From Loxodes magnus (lineage: Eukaryota; Ciliophora; Karyorelictea; Loxodida; Loxodidae), in assembly GCA_946699065.1 (NCBI GenBank), contig CAMPDV010001276.1, positions 1 through 64,000 on the forward strand: a stretch of 64,000 nucleotides of DNA, given 5' to 3'. Of the stretch, positions 12,862 through 25,230 are shown piece by piece; within the stretch, counting starts at the first letter, position 1; every line of letters starts with the position of its first letter. The position numbers and the translations under genes are program-made. The notes under the pieces were generated by a model. It made no database searches and was not told the origin of the DNA. It saw only the letters and a list, made by a program, of their open reading frames with translations.

Positions 12862-13413
12862 ATGAAGTTTAATCCCTTACTCTTCTTCATGGTTGCTGGT
12901 TTTCTTTTTAAGCTATTCATTCTATTGCTGTACTTGCACTAAATGGGATAGAAGAACTTATAAATCGATATTTTGAAAGTAATTTTGCTGATTTTGACTC
13001 CTGTATCTACTGCCTTAAAATCTTTGTAAACCTGATGTAAATTTTTGTCAGCAATGCTAGAAAAAATTATATTAAGAAAAAGAAAAAAATAAGTTTGGTA
13101 TTTATTTCTCGTTGCTGAAATAATAAGAAGTGACTTTGTAAATAATTTCGGATAATTTATTGCTTACAAAAACACTTACTATCAAGAGAAATGATTGAAG
13201 AATATTGAATGTATATGAATTTTTTATAACTATACATGCTGAATAAACATGCTAGAATGTTTAGCCTCATGCCTTATTCAAGAATCTAACAACTAAATGA
13301 CAGAAGAGAAAGCTATTTAACTAGAATTCTTAATAGCCTATACATTATATATCCTTTAAAATATGCCTTTTAACTTTGTCTTCCATTTAAAAAAGTTATT
13401 TCCTGCTCATTGA
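12862..13413 (+). CDS. Short membrane protein, tandem paralogue 1 (183 aa)
   Basis: ATG 12862 to TGA 13411-13413 is open under the Gln/Trp code. It starts MKFNPLLFFMVAGFLFKLFI, a signal or membrane segment, followed by a second hydrophobic stretch (VILLILTPVSTALKSL), a basic patch (RKRKK) and a Cys-containing C-terminal half (NIECIW; YTCWINMLECLASC). Four in-frame TGA codons would be Trp besides one TGG, a high share. The copy at 15615 keeps the whole frame, then diverges in the last 30 or so codons while remaining alignable. Within the core the differences between copies are about half synonymous, so strong protein-level selection is not proved and an RNA function is possible. No family recognised. 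Confidence 0.5.
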
Positions 13414-14061
13414 TCATTTAAGAGTATTTGTAATCTAAGAAAAGATTGTTTAATTAATTAATTTACAGTTATAGTTTTCTTAAGTGTTTTAAAGTACTTT
13501 AATCATCAATTTTTATAAATTAACCTTCTTCAATAAATAAAAGGTAGGTATGTATTATAAGCGATGCTATTATCTTAGTATTAATCATCTTTTTATACTG
13601 TCTAATGCTTAGTTTTCACGTTATTTAATGTTTATCGTACGAACCTGAAGATAAATTTGGTGATTGAAGAATAGTAAAAATAGAGATACTCTAAGTTTTA
13701 TATAGATAAATCGCTTTAGTCTAAATATTATTTAGAGTTAGTCAATTATCACTATTTTCCTTTAGAGTAATTTATCTCAATCAAGCATCAAACTATATAG
13801 AAATAGTAAATAGTTATTTTACTTAGTATGATAAAACTAAATTCTCGTTTATTTTTATATCTTTTTGTTTAAGTTTTGATATAAAATTTCTATATAAATG
13901 ATTAAAGTTTTAAAGAGAAAAGCATGATTTGAGTATCTAGAAAAGTTGGTAAGAGTATTTGGCACATAAAAGTTTACTATTTATTTCAGACTAAAGTATG
14001 GTAAAAAATAGTATACATTTATTTTTTTAATATTCTTAAATTTATAAGGGTTAATAATAAA
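13414..14061. other. Downstream part of duplicated unit, non-coding as far as seen
   Basis: A+T-rich sequence alignable with gaps to 16176-16856, with better-preserved islands around 13480-13560. No gene recognised. Confidence 0.4.
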
Positions 14062-14135
14062 ATATCGGTACTGGGACTAAACTCCAAATTTGACTGTCTC
14101 ATTGTCGATCTAACCATCTACATCAACTTATTAAC
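14062..14135 (-). pseudogene. tRNA-like relic (decayed)
   Basis: The reverse strand retains a tRNA-like outline: a T-arm-like GGAGTTTAGTCCC and an acceptor-like 3' end TACCGAT, related to the tRNA-His genes at 47441 and 52694. The D arm, anticodon stem and acceptor pairing are broken, so it should not be functional. It sits at the same relative place as the relic at 16857. Confidence 0.45.
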
Positions 14136-15149
14136 TTATATAAGAGTAAGTATTGGTTGTATCTCGAATTTCTTTTTGTATTTTTGTTACTTTTAGCTTT
14201 TTAAGATTTGATCTTCACATATTTTCAAAACTAATTTAAAAGAATGAAAGGCTTATTTACAGATTATTTGCAAAAATTCTGGGTAATTTTAAGTGCTAAA
14301 ATTTCCATATTATGTCTTTGTAAGAAGTAAAATATCCTTTATATCCTAATGCAATTGAAATTATTAGGTCCCTCTGCTCATTTACAAGTAACTATTTAAT
14401 AAGTTAGTTTTTGTCATATCATTTTCATCTAATAAATACTTTACGAAAAGAACATCTAATGCTCATTCCTTTTTCATATATATAAGCTATCTAATCAATT
14501 TAACTTACTTTTTCATTTTATTTTATATCCTCTTGATTATCCTAAACTAACTATCTTTATTAGCTTACTTAATATAAATATTCTTAGTTTTTTTTATTAA
14601 GCAATACGATTTTTATTTCAGATATAGTTTAAAAAAATGATATTATATATTTTAAATACCCTATTCTGTTTAAATCCTATTAGTGGAAATTTATTTAACT
14701 ATTTAGTAAGAAATTGAATATCATAGTTTAAATAGCCAAACTAAGTTAAATAATTAGTAGTAGATATTAGAGTCTATTCATTTAAACTTTAGGGTTCTTA
14801 GAAAATATTAAAAATCTATTATAAAGATATAGAGAAATGGAAGCGTTTGCTACATTTATAACTTAAACCTTAAGTTTTTGTTTAAATATAACAAATATCT
14901 CCATTTCATTTCTTCAAGCTTAATATGCTTTTTTTGATTTAGTTAGTCAAAAAATTTATGAAATTTTCTATTTCTTAGATTGATAAAACTGATGATTTAG
15001 TCAATTTGCAGATATAGAATTTCTTTCAGAAAAGAATGATTTTTCAATTTTACTAGATCTATTTTTGCTTGCACTTAGAAACCTATAAAAATACCAGCTT
15101 TCAAATATATTTCAGTATAAGATTTAAAATTACATATATTCACTTAACT
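14136..15149. other. Spacer between the two duplicated units
   Basis: About 1 kb of A+T-rich sequence with no recognisable gene, RNA or repeat. Confidence 0.4.
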
Positions 15150-15614
15150 AATTTGAGCCATTTATAAGCCCAAGACTTAAAACTATTTCAGGAAGCTCCA
15201 ATTTCAAATTTCTAGAACTAGAACTAGAGCATTCAATTATTTAAGCAGCTTCAAACTATTTCACATCTATATTTACTATGAACAACTAGAGTATCTATTT
15301 ATCAAATTTGTTCAGTAAATTACTGCTTTAATGATATAATTTTCTTATAGCTTCATCATAATAAATGTATAATAAATACTGATGAAACAGTTACAAATAG
15401 CATCAAAATTTAATTTTTATAAGCTTGCTTTTATTTTGGTTTTAAAAACGCTAGAACATATTAAGTTTTTAGGTATAATGATTTCTGTTATGGTTTATGT
15501 AAATTATTTTACATTATAAATTACTTTATGTGAAGATTTAGTATTATTGAGTAAAGAGATTAAAGTAAATACATGTATATGAGTTTATAAGGGAAATTAA
15601 TTTAAAGTAATAAA

Positions 15615-16175
15615 ATGAAGTTTAATCCCTTACTCTTCTTCATGGTTGCTGGTTTTCTTTTTAAGCTATTCATTCTATTGCTGTACTTGCACTAAATGGG
15701 ATAGAAGAACTTATAAATCGATATTTTGAAAGTAGTTTTGCTGATATTGACTCCTGTATCTATTGCCTTAAAATCTCTGTATACCTGATGTAAATTTTTG
15801 TCAGCAATGCTAGAAAAAATTATATTAAGAAAAAGAAAAAAATAAGTTTGGTATTTATTTCTCGTTGCTGAAATAATAAGAAGTGACTTTGTAAATAATT
15901 TCGGATAATTTATTGCTTACAAAAACACTTACTATCAAGAGAAATGATTGAAGAATATTGAATGTATATGAATCTTTTATAACTATACATGCTGAATAAA
16001 CATGCTAGAATGTTTAGCCTCATGCCTTATTCAAGAATCTAATAACTAAATGACAGAAGAGAAAGTTATTTAACTAGAATTCTTAATAGCCTATACTTGA
16101 TAAATCCTTTAACATATGCCCAATGGCCTGGTATCTTAATTAAAAGAGTTATTTCTTGTTAAAAAATATACATGA
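15615..16175 (+). CDS. Short membrane protein, tandem paralogue 2 (about 186 aa)
   Basis: ATG 15615 to TGA 16173-16175, open under the Gln/Trp code. Near-identical to the ORF at 12862 over the first 160 or so residues, with the same N-terminal membrane segment, basic patch and Cys residues. Substitutions in the core include Ile to Val, Thr to Ile, Gln to Tyr and Ala to Val plus silent changes. The C-terminus differs (LQHMPNGLVSQLKELF against LQNMPFNFVFHLKKLF in copy 1) but stays in frame and alignable, which favours a real protein. Function unknown. Confidence 0.5.
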
Positions 16176-16856
16176 GACTATTTTTTAACAGAGAAGAATA
16201 TGCTTAATAAATTTATTAACTGCTAAAGTTATCTTAAGTGTTTTAAATACTTTAATCATCAACTTTCTTGAATTAACCTTCTTCAATAAATAAATTATAG
16301 GTATGTATTATAAGTACTTTTAATAGTTACATTATCATCTTATTATTAATCATCTTCTTATACTTTCTAATACTTAATTATCTCCCTAGTTAACGTTTAT
16401 GGTACATACTGAAGCTAATTTTGCTGATTGAAGTATTGTAAAACGGTGATACTCTGAATTTTACTTAGACAAAACGTTATAATTTGAGTATAAATTTAGA
16501 TTTAGGTAATTATTATTTCCCTTTAGAGTAATTTATCTCAATCAAGCATGAAGCATTTAGAAATGATAATGGTTATTTGCTTAAAGTATCAAACTTAGTA
16601 TGCTAGAACTAAACTATTGCTAAAATATTGATTATAATTCTGAAGTTTTATTGTAAGTCTTTTAGAAATTTCTTCCTCTTTATAAGAGATTAAAGGATTT
16701 AGTGAGGAAAACTTTAATTGAATATCTTAAATCTTGGCAAGAAGTATAAAATATATAGAAATTCCACATTTTAGATCATATGAAAATGATCCTAAAAATT
16801 GGTATAAAATGCTTTTATTTATTGCATTTAAACTTATATAATTCGATAAGAAAAAT

Positions 16857-16930
16857 CAATGCGAAGACTTGAACTCCGATTTTGACGGCTGCAATGTCGG
16901 TCGTGACCTTACTACCAAATAGAACCTATT
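16857..16930 (-). pseudogene. tRNA-like relic with GCA-like anticodon loop
   Basis: On the reverse strand the T-arm region GGAGTTCAAGTC matches the tRNA-His genes exactly. The anticodon loop reads TTGCAGC (anticodon GCA, Cys) rather than TTGTGGC (GTG, His). The anticodon and acceptor stems pair poorly and one base appears to be inserted near the D arm. Best read as a decayed tRNA gene of the same lineage as 47441. Confidence 0.5.
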
Positions 16931-17701
16931 AAATTGTATAAATACCAATATTAATTACCATTCACTAAAGTCTTAAATCTAATCTCATTTAGAGTCTATA
17001 TATCTATGACTGCTCATATCTTAACTGCCTGTATATGATTTTATAAACTAATAATATTCATAAATGAAAATATTCTAATTCAATCTAAACTTTTATATAC
17101 TCAAGAGTATACACTTATCATTTAAATATCATTTATAGAAGTTTACACTATAAAAGAGTAGATAGAGGGTATATAAGATTGAGAAAGTAAAGTAGAGTGA
17201 GATCCTATTGAAAGTAAGATACGATAAAGCAATGGCTCTTTGAGAAAAAAGTAAAATTCTTCAAAAAGAAAAAAGTTTAAATTGGTTTTGTATTAAGATA
17301 GTATAACAATGTCTTTTAGTGCTAATAATAATTTACGTAATAAGATCATAATAGATAAATCAATATAAAGAATATGAATATTATATCATATGTTGCTAAT
17401 AAGCTTTTTCAGAATAAGCAAGTATCAACCTATTTACTTGAATGATATCAGTAGAGGAAATAAAATAAAAAATAATAAAAGGTATCTTGTATTTTATTAG
17501 CTTAATTGAGTAAAAATTCAATTTTTAATTCTAAAGGAATTTGTTTAAAAAATATCTAAATGTTAAAAATCTTGATTTATAGTTATATGTAATTGGTACT
17601 TTTTGGTCTAAAATGGAGATATAAACTTCTTCAAAATAATTTAGCTTATATTAAATTTTAAATGTGATTGTAGCATGAAAAAGTCTCACTAAAAGATCTC
17701 G
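16931..17701. other. No gene recognised
   Basis: A+T-rich, with a purine-rich part around 17160-17260. No recognisable product or RNA. Confidence 0.35.
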
Positions 17702-20193
17702 TCACTTAATTAAGTTTATTATAATAAAATTTAGGAATATACTAATGAATTTTAAATTGAATACTAAGGAAAATTAGTAAAAAATTAAAAACTTAAACTA
17801 GCAAAGTTTTTAAGTGTCTGAAGGCTAAAATTGTCTTATAATATCCTAGATTAAGCTTAAATATATAAGAGTCTTTAATTTGTTTTTTGGAATCATTTTA
17901 AATAGATATTAATTTTTTTTATTCAACCAATTCTGAAGAAATTTCACTCCTTTATTACTAGTCAGTGAAAGACCTGAGAAATTTAATTTATTAATGCTAC
18001 TCAATGATTTGTTTTATATTAAGAGGTTTGATTAATAGCGAAGTTCTACTTTTATATTTTCTATAGAATTATTATACTTATAGCTTTCTTAAGTCTCGTT
18101 TAAGATGGCATTTCGAATATAATTTTTTCATTTTGGAAGAATTTGCTAATTAAAAGAGTCTCAAGAAATTTTTCTGCGTTTAAATTTTAATTTTAAAGAA
18201 GAAATCAAACAAAATAAAAGCTTTGCAGTATACAAGAGACTAGCTATATTGATTTTATACCTCATACCATTTGAAATGTCTTTAAACGTTTAACTGATGA
18301 ACATAACTAATAAGCAAATACTTCATTAATCTATTGATATCAACTTTATGGGTTCATCTATTCTTAAATACCAAAATATCAACTTAAAAAACTAACTCTG
18401 GATATTTCTACTTAACGGAGCGAAATCTCAAAAGTTTTAGTTTTTTAATTTTACAGATAATAGCATTGGAAAGGTTTTTCTCATATATCAATCTAAAACA
18501 ATAGATCTGCTTATAAAGGATAATTAAGTGTATAATCAATGTTGAATGCAATTTATTTTCAGACTACTTTAATAACCTAAACTAAGATAAAAATTATTTT
18601 AGTTTACACTTACCTAATTTTAGCAAATCTCTTTTAAAGAGATTCTAAGTTGATTATTATTATCTATCTGTATATCTTTTTCCTAATAAATAATACTCCA
18701 ATTAGATATAATTTCGTATAAATTTGATTCTATAAAATTGATATAATAAGATTAAAAAATTGTTTAGTCATATTATAAGGGAGGTCATTTGACTATTCTT
18801 AAATTTGCTTGAATTAAGGATTAAGAAAAATGTTAGTATCATGAAAATAAAGTCATCTTATAAAATGAGATCTCTCAGATAAGTTGAAAAGGTATGCTTA
18901 TTATTTTTGTTTAATTTATTAACTTTGTTAAAAATTTTAAAGTTTAAGAAAAAATTGTAGTAAAGTATTAAATTCTTCAATAAGTTTCTTTGAGAAAAAT
19001 GTAGAAACAAAATGATTTAAGATCGAATAGGATAGATAAAATGTTTTGGTTTTTGAGTTTATGACTTACTTAATTAATTTTTATCTCTTTAGTTATTTTT
19101 CATTGCTAGTTATTGAAATCAAATCTTAGTACAGTTTTCTTTCGAACCTGTCTCTATAAGAGAATAAAGGAAAATACATTAATAAATTTCTAGTTGTAAG
19201 CTTGTTTATTTTTCTTATCTATCATATAAAAATCATAAAACCAAACATTTTCCATCTTTATCATAATCTAAAGAATTTAAGAGAATCTAAATTCTGAAAT
19301 TTAGTGATGAACTTTCTTACCTGCTTAGCTTTATCTAAATAAGGAAATTTTATAATTTAAAGTCAACCAAACAGAGTAACTTCCGTAAAAATAGATGAAA
19401 TTAAGTTTGATATTTAAGACCTATTTTACTCTTGCGACAGTTGCGCTTCTTTTTACTAAAAATTCGAATTAAAATTTTTAGATTTCTTTCCATACTCTTC
19501 TGATAAAGTAGCTAGTGTAATTTTCACCTTCTTTATAGATTTTCATTCAGTTTCTTACTCCTGCTTCTTCTTTCTTAATTCAATAAAATATTAGGAATAG
19601 ATTTATTCCGCTTAGATAAAGTAGTTGAATTATTTTGTGTTTCTGAATTGAAAAAAATAATAAGAGTCTACTAGTATCGATTAAACGAATCCTATCTTTA
19701 TATAGTAATTTTTGCTTAATTCCCTTGTCATTAGTTTATCCTTCGAAGCACTCAAATTTATTTATTTATACAGCTTGATAAGTAATTTTTTCATTAGTAT
19801 CTCTGAAGAAAATTTAGGTAGATTTAGTGCTTAAATAGAGATTTGTGCATTTACATTTGAAGCTATATTATCTCGGATTGGTAGAAAATAGTTATTATCT
19901 AATTAAAAACCCAAAATACCCATCCAAGTTTAGATTATTACTAGTTGCTTGAAACTTTATAATTCAAACTTCTGGAATAAATTGCAGTATATGATCTATA
20001 TCTGTTTAAACTTAAGTTCTTTTATCAAAAAAAGCTAAAATCTCTTCATAAAACTTCTTTAAAAGCTTGACTTTCTGCAAATATATAGCTAATGCAGCAG
20101 AGTAAGAGCTAATGAATCTAATAAAGTTAAATTATTTCCCTTGATATACTTATAATTTAAACTTTCAATACCTTTCGTATATTTTAAAAGCAT
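17702..20193 (-). CDS. Long frame-broken gene with weak LRR-like and kelch-like stretches
   Basis: Minus strand, TAA/TAG as Gln. The proposed Met is at 20193 (MLLKYTKGIESLNYKYIKG); the frame is open to 20397, where another Met would overlap the divergent kinase gene. The frame holds well to about 19.27 kb (for example YLDKAKQVRKFITKFQNLDS). The best protein-like reading then moves stepwise through the other frames near 19.26, 19.0, 18.15 and 18.1 kb, each time in the -1 sense. A kelch-like stretch VLRFDFNNQQW lies near 19.09 kb, and an LRR-like LNFSGLSLTSNKGVKFL at about 17.99-17.94 kb. The stop is taken as TGA 17704-17702. It could be one or two genes, intact with short introns, or a pseudogene. 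No family assigned. Confidence 0.35.
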
Positions 20194-20343
20194 CCTTAAA
20201 TCTAAAATATGAGATGCTAATGAGTTTTGTTTTAATAAAGAGAATCTGGTTTTTTTAGTTAATTGTGCATTGAAATTTAAATTAAAGGTAATTAGTAGTT
20301 TGATAGTTGAAGATTTTAAAATAAATAGTTTATATAAATAACT

Positions 20344-22353
20344 ATGCAGGAGGATAATATCACTGTTTAATAAATTTAAGAGCTCTTCGCATAACATGGA
20401 GCTGGAAAAGCTTTAAACTCGCCTATTAAAATACATGAATATTAGGATTTAATTCCAAAAGGAGTTAAGTTATAAAAATTAGGCGAAGGTGGATAAGGGT
20501 GTGTTTATTTGATTGAATTAAGAGGTATTAAATATGCAATTAAGATAATGAAGTAAACAAATGATCAACAAAGTCTAATAAAAGATTTCTATAACGAATG
20601 TAAATCTTTCTTATCTGTTAACGATGAATTTGTTTTAAGAATAGTAGGCTATGCTATTGATACATCTAGAGAAGATAAATATCGTTTCTGTTATTACACG
20701 AATTATTAGTAAAAAAGAAGCTTAAGTGACTTAATAAAAAACAAAAGTTTGTTCTAAGATCAATAAATAGATTTTTAAAAAAGATTTGTCGCTAAACTAA
20801 AATTGCTTTGCTAGATTACTTAGGGATTAAATGCCATTCATTAGGCTAATTTAATACATAGAGATATAAAATCCTTAAATATTTTGCTAAATGAAAGTGA
20901 TTCTCCAAAAATAGCAGATTTAGGATTAGCTAGAGAATAAAGTGAATCCAAAACAAATGGTTCAAAAGGAACATATAAATATATGGCTCCTGAAACTTTT
21001 GAAAGCAAAATATATTAAAAAAGTGATATATGAGGATTAGCTTGTGTAGCAGTTGAAATCTTCAATGAAAATTTTATCTTTCCTGATTTATAAAATAACA
21101 TTAAAGTGATTATGAATCATATTTATATTCAAAGATAGATTCCTTTATTTTCTGGTGAGATTATAAATGAGCCAGAACTCTAAAAACTTCTAACATAATC
21201 ATTTAGTTTTGCTCCTGCTGACAGACCAAATATATTTGAATTCTAAAAACGACTTGAAAATATAAAAAAAAGTTACGAATAAAAATTAAGTTAAATTTAG
21301 CCTCTAAATATTAATCCTCTGTAAAATTAGAATTTAAATATTGGTGTTAATCCTAAAGAACTAAAGAATGAAGAATAAAAAATAATTAATCCAATTATTA
21401 AATAACTAGATAAATAAGAAGAAGAGTAAAAAGAAAAGTTTTAGGAGTTAAACGTATCTTCTATTTGTTTTCTAAAATCTTTTCATGCTGCTATAATAAA
21501 AAAAGGAGTAGAATTTTAAGAGATAAAATTGGAAAATAGTTAGATTAGAATGGATGAAGGAAGCTCCGTTTATTATACAAAAGATTATATTTACATTTCT
21601 GGAGGAAAAGCAAATGGAGCTTGTACCAAAAGCTTTTAAATGGTTGATAGGGTAACTTTTAAAGTCTATAAAGAATGTGAAATGATTCATCCTAGAACTG
21701 ATCACGGAATGACAGAAAGAAATTTACATGACAATAAATATATCTATATTTTATCAGGTAGTTCAAACAGTTAAGTTTTAGCATCCTGCGAGTACTTTGA
21801 TGTAAATGAGGGCGTTTGTAAAGAGTTTGAAAAAATAGTATTCAAAGTTAAAAATTTTGGATGTATATTTGAAAAAGACAAACTAATCGTAGTTGGTGGA
21901 ATAAATTAGTTTCAATAGAGAATTATTTAAGGATAATGATATGACTTCAATATTAAAAGTTGAAGAATCATTTCAAAAGGAATCCCTTATGGATCAACTG
22001 TAAGAATAGTAAAAGATGATAATGAGGAAATTTATATATTCGGAGATTACCTAGAAGGTGTTTACAAAATGACTTGAGAAACTGATTAACCTAAATACTC
22101 CAAACTAACGGGAAATAGTTATCCTGGTTAACTTAGTAATCAAAATCCTATCATAGAGGATTAAATGATTTATATATACGATGGAAAGAAAGTACATTGC
22201 TATGACTTAATTGAAAATAAATGATAAGTCAAATACTAAGAAAAAATAATTTATACGTAAGAATAGATTCAGTTCGTATTGAATCAAATGAAATAAGGAA
22301 ATAAGTTTGATTAAATAACCATTCCAAATGGAATAAGTGAAGAGCAAAGCTGA
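20344..22353 (+). CDS. Protein kinase fused to kelch-type repeats
   Basis: ATG 20344 (MQEDNITVQQIQELF). Kinase domain at residues about 40-310: Gly loop LGEGGQG (G47), Lys in YAIKIM (K67), catalytic loop LIHRDIKSLN (D174), metal-binding DLG rather than DFG (D192), MAPE, and SDIWGLACV with TGA for the Trp. All key residues are present, so it should be active; Ser/Thr versus Tyr specificity is not settled. From residue about 395 a C-terminal half has beta-propeller, kelch-type features: paired Gly (ISGGKANG; VVGGINQ) and Tyr-Asp...Trp pairs (WYDFNIKSW; CYDLIENKW), again with TGA at the Trp codons. The frame is uninterrupted. The stop is either TGA 22351-22353 (about 669 aa) or TGA 22537-22539. 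Likely role: signalling kinase with a protein-binding propeller. Confidence 0.85.
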
Positions 22354-22539
22354 ATTGAAGAATTTAAATTCAATAACTTTAAAATATTTTAGATTTAAAT
22401 AGGAAAATAAAAGAAAATATTTATGATATAATTTATATAAAAGATGTTAAGCTTAATTTAAACGATGGCAAATATTATAACTATTAAATGTATATTAAAG
22501 CAATAAAAATATATCCCCTAATGTAAAGAACTCATATGA

Positions 22540-25169
22540 ATGTTAAAGAGCCTAAGTTCTTTTCTGTGAATAAATCTTTATTCTTTATATATAAAAAATT
22601 AAGATCTAGGCTAATTGATTCTATAATAATACATATATAAATAGCTTTTTAATTAATTTAAATACAATGAAAATTAATTTTCATCGTACAAGCATTTCAA
22701 ATATTTTATTTACTTTCTTAAGTTTTTGATGAATATACCATCTTATAAATCTTTTACACTGTATAAATGTATAAAATCATTTTTTGGCTATGTTTTTATC
22801 TTACAAGATAAATAACTTTATCATGCTACTTTTTAAAAGGAACAAAATCATAGAATAAAGAGAAAGGTTTATCAATAAAGATAAAAATATCCTTTTTTAT
22901 CATTCTTTATTTTTATTTTTCCTTAATATCTACAAAACTTTTAAGGAAATTCTTTGAGTGAAAAAATAATAATTAGATATAGAATGTTGAGAATATGATG
23001 CTCTAGCATAAGAAGATTTTATATTAATTAATAATTTAAACCTTATTATAATTTTCCTTTAAGTTGATATTATTTCGTTTTATAATTATTTATCTATAAT
23101 TTTAACTTTATAATTGATTAAATTACTAAAGCGACTATTAATTCTACTATCTAAATTTTGATTTATGTATATAAAATATTTTTAAATTTAATAAGGTTTA
23201 TAATTTGCTTCAATTTTACATTGTGTACTAAAAGCTCTATATTAAATAAATCACTGAAATGATTCTTTTTATTTATAAGCAGAAGTATTTTTCTTGCTTA
23301 TTTTCTAAGGAATAAATATCTAGTGATATTTTAATATTTTATTTATAGCATCTTTTGCTTTTTTACTAAAAAGGTGTCTGATTATTCAATTAAAATTTGC
23401 TAATTCAGTATATTTTCTTTTATCTAATAAGCGCTTATTTCAGACTCTTTGGGTTCAGTAAGAAACTATTATACTGATTAACTACTCAAAATTTATAAAT
23501 CTTCATTTTTATCTACTAATTTAAAAGTATCTGAAACCACCACAAGATTAGACTTTTAACCTTAAATCTCAGGTTTCTCTCGAGAAAAGCCATATTTACC
23601 CTAAAATCTTAGTCAGCACTAGATTACATTTATAAGTTTTTAATTTGAAAAGTATTTTAGATTAAAATACCTCAATTACTAGAAATAAAATAATCAAATC
23701 TTAGTACTAATTATAAAGAAAGAATCTCAATAAAAATAAGCTCTTAAATAAATTAGTTACATATGCTTAAAACAACCTTAAGCCTAGTTTTCTTAATTCA
23801 TTTAAAAGATTCTGCATTATAACTCTCTATTTACTTAAAGAGCTAGTCAATATGATTTAATCTTAGCTTCTTTTAATCTAATTTTTAGATTAGGTTAGAT
23901 AAATATTTTATTAATATGAGCAAAGTTTATGGAATTTTGTAATATATTTCTTTTAAAAAGAATAATTTAAAAGTTACATCATCTATTTTATTATAAAGCT
24001 ATACAGTCACAATATTAGAATTAAATTAGCTTTTATTTACATACTTTATAGCATATTCTTAGTTTAGATCAGATAAAATCTGAAATTTATCAAATTTTGT
24101 TAAGATACTAATTTGAGATTTCAAGTAAAGGAATTTTAAGAACATAAGAGATAAAAAACAAAAATTGAAAGTTAAAAATTAATAATAATTTTATATTAAA
24201 GCAGAATAAGCAACTTATGATATATTATAGAGAGATAAAAATATTTAAAGCAGTGTATAAATAAGCTAGTTTTAATTCTGTTATTGTTCTAGTAATAAAT
24301 TTAATAATTATAGAAAATATTACTCAGGAAGAAGTATCAGAAAGCAAAAATGTTGTGTTCTTTTCGAAGATTATAAGCTGATTTAGAAATAGAATGAGAA
24401 TAAACTGCTCGATATATCAAAATATAAAAATTTATACATAAGTCAAGCTGTTTCATACAGTATAGATATAGAACTTATAAGAAAATAATTCCTTCCTTAA
24501 AATATAAAGCTATCCTAATATTATTTAATTAAATAGTAAACAACTTCCTTTTATTAAAAGTACAACTATACTGTGTAAATGATTCTATTATTAATCTAAA
24601 TTTTAAAGGATGAAAGAATAGATGAATATTTGAATTTAGAGGTTATTTATTTAACTTATAACTAATAATGAAAGTAAAGAAGTTAGGAAAACTTCTTAAA
24701 TGTAAACAAACATATTGAAAAATATCTTTCGAAAATTAATTTAATAGTTCTATTTGAAATTTATTATAGCTTATTTTGAATTCTAATATTTTATATAAAT
24801 AAACATAAGAAAAGCTTTGAAACTTTTATAAGATAATTAGTCCTTTTAAAAGTAATTTTGCTAGAATATATAAGCAATGCAAAATGATATAAATTTAATT
24901 TTTGTAATTGAGAATTTGTCTATTTTAGAAATCCTTTACACTGTATACTCTTAATATTTCCTTTAAGAAGCAAAGGGGATTTATCTAATTTTATTAGATG
25001 CTAGCTTAATTTTCTTATCTTAATGATAAATATAATTTAACTTATTTCTTATTAAGAAATGCTTAATTTTATCAATTTTAATATATACAATATGTCTATC
25101 TAGCCATATTATATATACATTCCTTAATTTAATTCTTTCAACTATTAAATCAGATTATAAGAAATAAGT
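22540..25169. other. Gene-poor A+T-rich region; one doubtful coding stretch
   Basis: Mostly low-complexity A+T. Between about 23340 and 23930 base composition is a little more balanced and both strands give protein-like readings, for example plus-strand YLKPPQDQTFNLKSQVSLEK and minus-strand LVLRFDYFISSNWG. Strand and frame could not be chosen, so no gene is called. Confidence 0.35.
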
Positions 25170-25230
25170 TTATATAAATCAATTATCTTGTAGTCTCATA
25201 TTTAAGCTAGTTAAAAGTATATTTATATTA

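Larger units (their letters stand above)
12440..14135 (+). repeat. Duplicated unit, copy 1
   Basis: First of two direct copies. The core 12831-13343 matches 15584-16096 base for base with no indel (constant offset 2753) and only about eight substitutions plus the ends. On either side similarity drops but continues, for example around 12490-12560 against 15190-15270 and 13460-13700 against 16200-16450. Each copy ends in a minus-strand tRNA-like relic (14062-14135 and 16857-16930). The copies arose by duplication; the much better conserved core suggests selection or recent gene conversion there. Confidence 0.7.
15150..16930 (+). repeat. Duplicated unit, copy 2
   Basis: Second copy of the unit at 12440-14135, same orientation. 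The core 15584-16096 is nearly identical to 12831-13343; the flanks have diverged with indels. It carries the second short membrane-protein ORF and a second tRNA-like relic. Confidence 0.7.
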
